Made by a program: the position numbers and the translations under genes. Below, piece by piece: positions 9,688 to 18,800 of a stretch of DNA of 31,439 nt; the stretch's first letter is position 1, and every line of letters starts with the position of its first letter. The notes beneath the pieces were generated by a model. The model made no database searches and had not been told where the DNA came from. It worked only from the letters and a program-made list of their open reading frames with translations. The stretch is from Rhizaria sp. SCN 62-66 (lineage: Eukaryota > Rhizaria, unplaced): contig MEDY01000358.1 in assembly GCA_001724265.1 (NCBI GenBank), forward strand, positions 1-31,439. Direction: 5' to 3'.

Positions 9688-9704
9688 TTGCGTAATGTAC
9701 GCAA
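9688..9704 (+). other. Perfect 7-bp inverted repeat in the 3' untranslated region
   Basis: TTGCGTA, loop ATG, TACGCAA lies 13 bases after the stop of the secreted-protein gene. It could fold as a short hairpin in the mRNA. No function is implied by sequence alone. Confidence 0.4.
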
Positions 9705-9797
9705 TGCGAAGATGAGGGATGATATTGGTTGGAGGATAATGATTATAGGGCCATTGGCCTTGTGAATCCCAGGAAAACCAAGTTAATACATTTTCAA

Positions 9798-9803
9798 AAT
9801 AAA
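9798..9803 (+). terminator. Polyadenylation signal AATAAA for the secreted-protein gene
   Basis: This is an exact AATAAA 123 bases after the TGA stop; a second copy lies at 9911-9916. Confidence 0.55.
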
Positions 9804-9811
9804 TTGTTCAG

Positions 9812-9817
9812 TTTATT
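9812..9817 (-). terminator. Possible polyadenylation signal for the membrane acyltransferase gene
   Basis: TTTATT on the plus strand reads AATAAA on the minus strand, about 330 bases past the TGA stop at 10144. It would give a 3' untranslated region overlapping that of the opposite gene. Confidence 0.35.
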
Positions 9818-10143
9818 TGTGTAAGACCTTCTTGTTCGTGATCATATTGGAACGCACGAAATTAGCTTTGAATCGGCTTTGAACCGACCAAGATTGGGTC
9901 AACAACAGCGAATAAAAGTTAGAATATGTATGGTTGCTTGTTAGTCATCAAAATGAAAAACCATATTGTTATAATAAGATTAGAAAACGTTATTGTTAAT
10001 GTTACTATTATTATCCGGATGATATCATATAATGTAGTGTTTCCTGGCCATACAAGGCAGAAAACACTCTCACTCGCCAATCACCTTCACACAACAGTCG
10101 ACATCTTGGTTATCACATTCACCATTGAGGGCGTCGCGTGCGT

Positions 10144-13100
10144 TCAAGCCGAGGGCGGCATGCCAGCGTCGAGATCAAACAGGTCGTCGTACGTCGTCAT
10201 CATGCTCGACTGCCCGCTCGCCGCAGTCGCCGGCGCGCCGGGCGTCAGTGCGACCGCGGGCGATGACGTGGCCACAGGCACGGACACAGGCGCAGTGGCG
10301 GAGTCGCTGGAGCCAGACTCGGCAGTGAGCAAGGCGGCGGACAGGCCGGCGGCGAGGTCGAGGGCAGCAGCGTCGGCCACGGGAGCAGCAGCAGCCGGGG
10401 CGGCACCGGGGGCGGCCCCCTGAGCGGCAGCCGCCTTGGGTCCCTTGGGCTTGGGCTTGGGCGGGTTGTTCGGGGGTGGGCCGCCGCCACCGGCCTTGGC
10501 CTTCGGGGGGTTGTTCGGCGGGGGGCCGCCCTTGGCCTTAGGAGGATTGTTGGGCGGCGGACCGCCTCCGCTCTTAGCCTTCGGGGGATTGTTCGGGGGC
10601 GGGCCGCCGCCACTCTTAGGCTTAGCAGCAGCGGCACCGGCCTCGTTGTCGTCGTCGTCGTTGTCGTCGTCGTCGCCCGCGGGGAGCCCCTTAGCGGCCT
10701 TAGCGGCACGCATGTTGCGCTTCTTCTTCTCTTTATGGTAGCGCTTCTTCTGCGAGCCGGTCATCTCCGAGATATCCATCGCCATGATGATCTCGATATC
10801 CTCCTCCGACTGCATGTTCTGCGGCACCACAACCTTATTCTCGACGATCTGCACCACAAGCACTTCCTCAGCGGCCTCGACGGGTGCGCCGTCTTCATCG
10901 TCGCTGCCGTCTCCGTCGCGGCCCTTGCGGCTCACGGCGACGACCTGCGCGACGGCGGCCGTGGACGCGTTGGGGTCCGCCACGCCGGCCTGGTAGGACG
11001 CGAACGCGGACACACACAGCCGCGTAGCGACGCGCAGGAACGGCTCCGACGCGTAAAGACCGATGCGGCACGGGAAAAGCGTGGCGCCGGCGTCTGTCTT
11101 GGGGCCCAGCGTCGTGGGGCCGAAATCGACGAAATCGTACCCTTGCTCGAGGGCCATGCGGACTGAACGCATGAGCATGATGAAGTACGCCTTGGCCTTG
11201 CGGCCGAGCTGGTGGTCGAGCCCCTGCATGTCGCACGTCATCATGCGCGACCGCGGGAACTTGAAAATGACCGAAGAACCAATGGGGCGACCGTCAAGGC
11301 GCAGCAGCATCATCATACGGTTCGCAGGGTCCATCTTGGCAACATCGAGGAACATACGCGGCGTCAGATCGTACAGAGTCGGAAAATCGCCCTGCGCAAC
11401 GCGGTGGTTCACAATACGCTGCCACAGCTCGAAAAAGTCGTTATTCCACCCGGGGTACGACGGCTCGTACTTCTCCTGCACGCTGCCGATCGCGCTCGTG
11501 GCCTCGGCCTCGACGCCCGCGGCCGCGTCCAGCGCGGCGCGCACCGCAGCCGAGGTCTCAGCACCGGCAGCAGGAGCAGGCAAAGAGGCGGCGGTGATGT
11601 TGTCGTCGTCGAGCGCGGAGAGCGCGGACTCCCACGCGCCGCCCTGACCGGCACCGGCACCCGTGGCGCGGGCCTTGAAGGTCTGAGCGCGCGGGGCCGG
11701 GTACGCAGTGTCGTTGTTGTGGTACGGGTTCTTGCCGTGGTAGAACATATCGGGGTACTCGACGATCTCCAAGTCACCGTTCTCATCGTCGTCCAGATCG
11801 CGCATGGTGTCCATGATGTAGTGGATTGTGCCGCGCATGTCGTAGAAGGCGTTGTCGAACTCGCGGCGATTACCCTTCTTGAGCGAGTGCAGATACTGCT
11901 TCCACGTCTTGCCCTTGTGCGGACGCAGGTCGACGATCGCCGTATGCGGCAACACCGCGGACGTGAAGCCGGACTTGGTGGCGTCAAGCGCGCGCGACAC
12001 GGGCTCGGTGTCCATGGCGGGCAACAGGAACAGCGCTGCCCGCTGCAGCGCAGGCAGGGTGTTGTTGTACTCGACTGCCGCGCGCAGTGCGTACGTGATC
12101 TGCGTTGTAGCGTCAGCACGCCGCGGCCCGCGCGGGTTGCGGTTAACCAGGAACACACCGGACGTAAAGGGCCAGTGGAATCCGACGAGCATGAAGCGCA
12201 CGACGAGCCACTTAAACAGCGAGGACCGGCCGCAGCAAAACGCCAGCGGGCGCACGAACCGCGTGAGATCGATGATTTCGACGACAGTGATGAAGATCAC
12301 AGCCACCGTCTCATCACGGGGCGGGTGCGCTGTGGGCGCCGTGGAGATGCGTGTCGACTGCCCGTCGGTGGGCTTGTAGATGTGCAGAGCGAGGCCGCCG
12401 ATGTCGGGCACGCCGCGGCGCGAGTACGCCTTCATCATTTCGAGCGCGCCGGCGCCGTCCCACGCGCCGCAGTGGCGGAGGCCGTTGCCGCGGTCGATGG
12501 CGGCCGCCCACTGCGCCTTTTGGTCCGCCGACAGCGAGAGCACGTCAAGGACCTCGACTGAGAGGCCGGAAGGCAGAGAGCGGGCACCGACGACGCGGGA
12601 GACCTGGCGTGAGGTGAAGTAGACGATGGCGACGATGACGCCCAGGATGAGGTTGGCCTCAATGAGAATCTTGTGGCGTTGCTTCATGTGCGAGTGCGTG
12701 ACACACCCGGCGATGACGAACACCACAGTCGCCAGGAACGACATCACCATGCCGATGTCGTAAAAGACAACTGATAAGTCCAGCGCCATGCCGGGGCTGA
12801 GGACAATCGTACATACACCGAGGATGAAGCAGATGATAAGCACGATACCCACGCTCTCAAATCCGATGAAGATCCAGCGGTGCTCGTACGCTGTGTGGAC
12901 CTGGTTGAGCGCCACGAGCGTGCAGCCGGTCGCGAGGAGGAAAACGCAGATGGTCGTCATGAAGCCCCAGGCGGCGGAGCGGCGGCGACCCCACTGCACC
13001 GAGAGGTCGCCGTAGATGGCGAAACACAGAGCGATAACGTTGATGATGAGCACGACGACGAAGGCCCAGCGGAAGATGTCGGCCTTGGTCGAGATGGAGC

Positions 13101-13916
13101 GGCCCTCGGCGCGGTTGATGGTGCCGAAGGAAGAGACAGTCGCGATAGTGAAGGCCAGACAGAGGATGATGCCGACGACGTTGATCAGGTAGTGAACTGT
13201 GACGGGCGGCACGCACAGACTGGACCGGTTGGCCTCTTCGGCGTCGGAGGAGGAGGAACCGGATCTAGGGGGAGCCTTCTGCGACTGGTGCCACAGGATG
13301 AGACCGAGGATCGCGTTAATGACGAGGAAGGCGGCGAGGATAGTGATGAAGATCGGCGTCAGGCCAGCGACAGAGAGCACTTCGTCGAGGGATTTGTTGA
13401 CTAGGAACATGATCGACGTGGCGAGCAGCGCGATGGACGCGAGCTAGCGAAACGGAGGGCGGTTATATACAAGTGATGACGACAGAGGGCAAAGGTGAGA
13501 AGATATTAGTGCGAATCCGACATGAACACAGGGGCAGTGAAGGGAAGCCGCGGAGAATAACGTACCAGGCAGAAGATGTTGCTCCATAGCAGGTGGGAAT
13601 TGGATGTTTTCAGGGAGAGCTGCGATACAGGGAGACAAATGCATGGTGGAAGAGAAAGAAAAGCATGTGAGGGGAAGCTTGTCCTGGAAGCACAAAACCA
13701 GTCGGCTCGCGGGCGATACGAAAAGTGCACGCAAAAAATGCAGCGGGAGTAGGTGTAGGAGAAATATGAGCTTGCAAAAATAGTGCGTTTCTTCCATAGA
13801 CGTACCTCATCGTTTTGGTAGAACTGATGGTCGTTATTGCCCGAGGGCAGCAAGGACTCATCGTCGTCCATATCATCTTGGCGGCCGTTCATGCGGACTG
13901 GAGCCGACCTCATCAA
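10144..13916 (-). CDS. Eight-helix membrane protein fused to a GNAT/FemAB-like acyltransferase domain (3 exons)
   Basis: Coding is 13916-13806, 13619-13566 and 13443-10144, all phase 0, 1,154 residues. The acidic N-terminal tail (1-37) is followed by eight hydrophobic helices within about residues 48-335. One is completed only by joining exon 2 (LLWSNIFCL) to exon 3 (LASIALLATSIMFLV). Residues about 560-880 look like a GNAT/FemAB (BioF2-type) acyltransferase: TWKQYLHSLKKGNRREFD, an FFELWQ helix, the strand pair LRLDGRPIGSSVIF, and FVDFGPTTLGPKTDAGA with the conserved Lys. The family transfers acyl or aminoacyl groups to amines or lipids; the substrate here is unknown. The C-terminus has an acidic run, a Lys-rich patch and four Pro-Asn repeats. 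The layout recalls bacterial MprF, but the enzyme domain is not obviously the MprF family. Membrane location is confident; chemistry is moderate. Confidence 0.85.
10440..10630 (-). repeat. Four tandem GGGPPPNNPPKAK-type coding repeats
   Basis: A minisatellite of about 40-50 bases per unit encodes PPPNNPPK four times, separated by short Lys/Gly/Ser spacers. It lies in the cytosolic tail of the membrane acyltransferase. PolyPro-Asn tails of this kind can bind SH3, WW or profilin-type partners (inference). Confidence 0.9.
13444..13565 (-). other. Intron 2 of the membrane acyltransferase gene
   Basis: This 122-base intron has donor GTACGTTATT and acceptor CCGTTTCGCTAG. The acceptor TAG is in frame with exon 3, so the plain reading frame stops there. 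Splicing joins CTG to CTC at phase 0 and completes the first membrane helix. Confidence 0.75.
13566..13619 (-). other. 54-base internal exon of the membrane acyltransferase gene
   Basis: It is bounded by TGTATCGCAG and GTACGT and codes for 18 residues at phase 0 on both sides (LSLKTSNSHLLWSNIFCL). It supplies the first half of membrane helix 1. It could be skipped without a frame change, which would remove that half helix. Confidence 0.65.
13620..13805 (-). other. Intron 1 of the membrane acyltransferase gene
   Basis: This 186-base intron has donor GTACGT after the QFYQNDE residues and a long pyrimidine tract ending in GTATCGCAG. The phase is 0. Confidence 0.7.
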
Positions 13917-14453
13917 ACTCTCTTAGAAAATGTGCAACGTTGACCACAGAAAGCGTTAGCAATCTGTTATCTGACGAAGAGAGTCGCAAGGAACTCACGC
14001 CTCACGACCGCCCCTCATCTTGCCTGCCCGCCTCCCAGTCCCCTTTGCCTACCACACACGCACTGGCTAGGTACGTTCAGCCGGTCCAGTGACTGTGAGC
14101 AGGGCGGCGTCTCGACCACACATTACCCGTGGTTGATATGTTCCTCTGCATAACCGTTAAATGAAATATTAGTGCGTTCTTCTGTTAATTCTTTACCGCA
14201 CCTTTATTATACGCTTTTTATGTTGTTGTATTCTTCTATTTAAGCCCCGATCAGCACCATCAAAGTCACGCTTATTGGAGACTCTTCACTGGGTTGAGTA
14301 CTCCACTTTTGTGATTAATATCTTTGCCTTATTTGCTAGCCTCACAACGTCGCTCGGAATATAGCCTACGAACATATCTGCACGGGAGCCGTACTAACAC
14401 CCGTTCTGCCGATCTTTAAGCACGCGAACTCCGTCTGAGCTCACTCCGGGTCC
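13917..14453. promoter_or_regulatory. Divergent promoter region between membrane acyltransferase and WD40-BTB genes
   Basis: These 537 bases must hold two promoters and two leaders. The left part is C-rich and the middle (about 14150-14350) is AT-rich, with a TATTTAAG at about 14238 that resembles a TATA box for the plus-strand gene. I cannot support any specific factor site. Confidence 0.45.
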
Positions 14454-17400
14454 ATGTTTCGCTCAGGTACGAAGTCACCGATTTTCCCACCCAAAACAGA
14501 CGAAACTCCTGATCATAGAAATGCAACCAAACTTACTGATTAATTGCGAATGTATCATATCCGTTTTTACTGCGTTTATTGCTCTGCTGTAGATGTGTAC
14601 GCGCGCCGGCTGACGCACGAGGCGCTGCTCGTACGTCAATTCGAGTACTCCTCGTCTGCGCCCGTCGTCGCCGTCGGCGGGTGTCTCAACGACGTGACGT
14701 TCGTGCACACTGAGACGGGCAACATCCTCTGCTCGAGCGTGGTTAACCCGGTGTGCGAGTCCGCCTACCGTGGCGCCCGCGAGCTCCGCACGATGACCAC
14801 TGCGTCCAGGCATGCCGTCATGGCACTCGCGCATTATCACACCGCGCCGGACACCACGCGCACTCTCGTGTGCTCGGCTGACCGCACAGTCGCGCAGATC
14901 TCCTTCCACACGCCCGCCGCGCTCGCGCTTGCACAGGACCCGACCCTGGCCTACTCCGCGGGCGCCTGCGCCGATGCCGTCAACGAAGGCATTTACCAGC
15001 GGCACACGGTGTGCGTGCTCAATACGGGCGGACTACCCACGTCGCTGGCCGTGAGCTGCGACAACGCGCTCTTTTCCGCTTGCGCGGGCTCCGAGTTCTC
15101 TCTTCACGACGCGCTGACGGGAGCGACTGTGCGCCGCTACACAGCGCCGCACAACGGCAACACTGTCAACATCACGCGTTTCGCCAACACAATGCCCTCC
15201 GTCTTCGCATCGTGCTCGCTCGAGCGCACCGTCGCGCTCTGGGACGCGCGCGTGCAGAGTCCAACGCCCGTGCTCACCATCAACAGCGCAGAAGAGAACA
15301 TTGTATTATCCTTCTCGCCCGACGACTCGCGGCTGTTGATCTCCGGCGCCGCCAACTCAGTCTGGCAAGTGTCCACGCTCACAGGCGCGTTCCACTCCGA
15401 GGTCGAGCTCCCCTTCGGTGACGCCCCCCGCGCGCGCTTCTACACGCGCGCCTACTACGGCAACGGCGGCGAGACGATCGTAACGGGCGCCTCTGAGTCC
15501 GATCTGCTCTCCGTGGCCGACGCCGACACGGGCGCACTCATCGACTGCGTGCGGCTCGCGCCCGCCGCGCAGTCCGGCGCGCTGCATGTCCAGTCTCTGC
15601 GCGCAAACCCACTGCGGCGCAACCGGGCCGCGACGATCCTCATCACGGCAGGTGCGGTGCAGTCCGCTGAGCTGTTCGAGATCGATCTCGCGCGCGGCAC
15701 TGCCGACGCGATTGCAGAGGCGCATGATGCCTTCCGCGCGGCCGTGCACGACGGGCTTGCGCTCGCACGGTCAGACTTACTGGCACAGACCGAGATTCAG
15801 TCTCAGACTGGGAGTGGGATTCCAACTGGGAGTCAGACCGGGACTCAGATTGGGATTCCGACTGTGCCGAGTCAGTCGTCGCTGTCACCATCGTCTTCGC
15901 GCTCCAGCAGCAGCAGCAGCAACAGTAGCAGGAGTAGTGCAAAGAATAAGACTCTTGCGATGACTGACAACGACAACGACGACGATATCGAAGACTTCTA
16001 TGAGTGCGTTAGCGCCGCCGCCGCTCCCCCTGCCGTCGAATCCCCCGCATCAGCGTCCACCGCATCGCCGGTGTCCGCACCGACTGTATTTTCGCCCAAT
16101 GTGCAGCGCGACTGGCAAGCGCGGCTGGCGCGTGAGTGCCGCCCCCTCGCCTTGGCAGAGCCGCCCATCATGCCTGCAGACGTGCTCCGCGCCACCGAAT
16201 CCGTCTCCGCCGCCATCGCCGCAGCCACCGCTGCTGCAGCGGATGCGGATGCTGGTGCGACGGCCACTGGGGGTGAGAACGTCGCTGCAGCGTCGTTGTC
16301 AGAGCTCGACAACGCGTGCCGCGGCGTTCACGTTCTGGAGAAGCTTCTTCTGCAGCGGCTTGTGCTGTCGACCCTCGCTGACACGGGCGTGCCGCGGCCC
16401 ACGCGCGCCGAAGTCGCCGCCGCGCTGCCGCTGTCGTCGCCGCCACTGCGCGCGCCCGAGCTCGCGCGGCAGTCGTCCCTGCTCAGCAACGCGTTTGCGG
16501 CCGCGGACGACGTCGCCGCCGAGGCTGCGGCGGGCCGGCGCGCGCCGGGACAGGGCCTGCTCGGCGTGTCACGCAGCGCACGCAATGCGCTGGCCAGCGG
16601 GGCGGTGGCCGCGGTGACGCCGACGCACGAGGACACGGCGGGCGCGCTGCCCGAGAATGGGCGCCACGAGATGACCCCTGCGAGCGCGCTGCTCGACGCC
16701 GCGCGGTGCCGCCGTGTGACCGACGAAGCCGCGGCCGCCGCGCTCGCCGCGGCCGCCGCGCAGGCCACCGCGCCCGACACACCCGCGGCCGCGGCCGCGG
16801 CCGCCACCGCGCTCCTGGCCGCTCCTGCGGAGACGACGGTGGCCCGCAATGCGCTCGCGCCGCAGCGGATGCTCGCGCCGTGCGACGTCGTGTTCGTAAC
16901 CGGCGACGACATGCTCGTCACGGGCCACGGGATCGTGCTCGCGGCGGTGTGGCCCCTGCTTGCGCGCGCCCTCGACGCGGTCGCCGACGATGACGCTCCC
17001 CATGCTTCCCCCGCCCCCACTGCTCCCGCTATGAGTGACACCGAGACTGTGGCTCAGGCTCGGCCTCAGACGCAGACTGCGCACTCTCCACTGCCGACGC
17101 TGCGCGAGGCCCTAGTGTCCCAGGGCGACGCGCTCCGCTCGTTCCCGGGCTTCGACGGCGGCCGCGCGCGCGCGCGGGCGGCGTTAGCGGCGCACCCGTT
17201 AGCGGCGCATCCCGCGGGCAGCGTGGCGGGTGCACGGCTTGAGAACCGCCTTGTACAACAACTGCGCTGGCTCGCCCGCCTCGGCGCTACTCGTATCGAC
17301 TCTAAAACGCGCCCTCACGCACGCGTTAATAGCGCGCAGCAGTGGCCACAGGTGCGCGTGGCGACTCTGGATGTCGTGACCGCCATGCGCTTCACGTCGG

Positions 17401-18800
17401 GACTCACCGTCATTGTTGCGCCCGCCGCGCCGCAGCCGTGGCTGAGTATGGCAACCGTGTTCCGCGTGGTTAACTTTGCCTACGCGCGGTCCATTCGCTT
17501 CGACCGGTCGGAGCTGCACATGCCGGTCGGCACAGAACCGCTTTCGCGGGCCGCAACGACCGCAGAGGACTTCCCCCAAGACAAGTTCTCCACGGCGTGG
17601 GTGGCGCTCACCAATGGCGCACACGCCAGCGCGGCCCGTGCCGACTTGGCGCGCACCGGCTACGGCGGCGAGTACGGCAACGACGGTGGCAACGGCGGTA
17701 ACGGTGACAAGTGCAGTCTGCAGGCGGCCCGTAACGCACAGGTCCGCGCGCTGCGCCGCGCGCGCGCACTGTTTAGGAGCGCACACTGCGACGGCACTCC
17801 AGGTGATGACGTCATTGCTGAGAACGAGATCGACCGAACGGGACTCCCGGACACTGCCGACTTGGCGGCGAGCCCCGAGATGGCAACCGCTGACGCGATC
17901 AGCGCCGCACAGAGCCACCTTAAGACCAGCTTCGACGCGCAGATTAGGAACATGTGCAGTGCCGCTGCGGAGGAGGATGCCGCGAGCGCGCGCATTCGGC
18001 CCGACGCGCGCGCGCCGCAGCGCTGCACTGCAAGCGCCAACACCGACACCGCGGCCTCCGCAGGCGCGGATGATGCAGACGTGTGCCATTGCAGCGCGTG
18101 TTATGCGCAGTGGGTCAACGCTCCTGCCTCCAGCGCTTCACACCCGTCGCGCGCTGTTGCAGTCGGCGACGATGAAGATGGCGCAACTAAGAGCGCGGCC
18201 ACTGGCGCTGAGAAGTCTGCCGACACGGAGACGGAGGTGTGGACACTGCCAGCCACGCCGAGCGTGCTTGCGCTGCGCCACGCGCTCTCGCCACAGCACA
18301 TATTCCGCCGCTACAAGCCCGGTCGCTCCAGGGCGGCGCGGCGCAAGAGCTACTCGCTGCATACCGTGCTATCGTGGGATGCCGCCGCCGACGCCGCGAC
18401 GGTGTGGGGCCACGAGACCGAGAACGCGCGTAAGCTCCTCACGACGGCCGCGCCCGCCGTGCGCGACATGTGCATGATGGGCAACGTCATGCTCGCGTGG
18501 ACCGCCGTCTCGGCGCTCACAGCGCTATACAGCGAGACGCTTGCGCTCGCGTCACTCGCACTCTCTGCCGTCGGTGAGCGTGGTGTCACAGCCGCGGTTT
18601 CAGACCCCTTTGCGCTGCAGGCGCACGGCTATGCGGCCGGTCTGCTGCCGCAACTGCGCGCGGCGCTGGTGGCCGTGCTAGAGCGCGCACGGCAGCTCGC
18701 CGCGCTGCCGGTGGCCGCGGACGCTGACCCTGTGCAGCTGCTTGCGCCGGGGTACTTCGACGCGCTCATCACCACGGCGATTCCGACTGACTTCTTCTAG
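14454..18800 (+). CDS. WD40-BTB protein, probably the N-terminal third of a giant WD40-BTB-Kelch-BTB protein (2 exons)
   Basis: Coding is 14454-14466 joined to 14593-18800, 1,406 residues to the TAG. Residues about 15-390 are divergent WD40 repeats; the clearest is PSVFASCSLERTVALWDAR near 206-224. A Thr/Gln/Ser-rich linker (about 400-460, with CAG-type repeats) and an acidic patch follow. Residues about 766-800 (CDVVFVTGDDMLVTGHGIVL and onward) match the first half of a BTB/POZ fold. The second half (VFRVVNFAYARSIRFDRSEL) appears only near 960-980, so about 150 residues are inserted. A CHCSAC cluster lies near 1170 and a BACK-like helical stretch near 1297-1337. BTB proteins with WD40 or Kelch domains are often cullin-3 substrate adaptors, so ubiquitin ligase adaptor is the leading idea (inference). 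The TAG at 18798 is followed in the same frame by 2,925 more codons. Confidence 0.82.
14467..14592 (+). other. Intron 1 of the WD40-BTB gene
   Basis: This is a 126-base AT-rich intron with donor GTACGA and acceptor GCTCTGCTGTAG. It splits a codon (G + AT = Asp) after ATG-TTT-CGC-TCA-G. It gives a proper ATG to a frame that otherwise has only a poor start inside AT-rich DNA. Confidence 0.75.
15780..15940 (+). repeat. Coding Gln/Thr/Gly minisatellite and CAG-type serine run
   Basis: Imperfect units of CAGACTGGGA and GGGATTCC type code for TGSQTGTQIGIPT-like repeats. They are followed at 15905-15938 by AGC repeats read as poly-Ser. The region is a disordered linker after the WD40 part. Confidence 0.8.
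18798..18800 (+). other. In-frame TAG joining two halves of one reading frame
   Basis: The upstream frame reads PTDFF-TAG-GLVPVPRTVSYRATW, and the downstream frame continues in the same register for 8.8 kb. No other confident gene here stops with TAG (two use TAA; three, including the end of this long frame, use TGA). The sequence CTTCTTCTAG also resembles a splice acceptor, but the only phase-0 GT sites nearby (18711, 18732) are weak donors. The better-looking GTACTT at 18752 would shift the frame. The preceding 200 bases look like exon, not intron. A read-through stop, a cryptic short intron, a sequence error and two genes all remain possible. Confidence 0.7.

Larger units (their letters stand above)
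9675..10143. other. Convergent intergenic region with opposed polyA signals
   Basis: This AT-rich stretch lies between two genes that end toward each other. It holds AATAAA signals for the plus-strand gene and TTTATT (AATAAA on the minus strand) for the membrane acyltransferase gene. The two 3' untranslated regions may therefore overlap. No gene is seen. Confidence 0.55.

Noticed and set aside
8724-9704. 326-codon minus-strand open frame opposite the secreted protein
   Set aside because: Its Arg/Leu/Gly/His-rich composition is typical of antisense of Ala-rich GC-rich exons; it has no recognisable domain or exon signals.
14475-15005. Minus-strand 176-codon frame over the start of the WD40-BTB gene
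   Set aside because: It overlaps the intron and WD40 exon in antisense and has no domain or supporting signals.
18752-18800. Short intron with donor GTACTT and acceptor TTCTTCTAG removing the TAG
   Set aside because: Joining at 18752 gives the wrong frame, which meets a stop near 19020; at 49 bases it is also far shorter than the other introns here and is not AT-rich.
18798-18800. Genetic code in which TAG is a sense codon
   Set aside because: TAG is not used as a stop by the other confident genes, but the sample is small. The other in-frame TAGs near exon edges are well explained as splice acceptors, so there is no positive evidence for reassignment.
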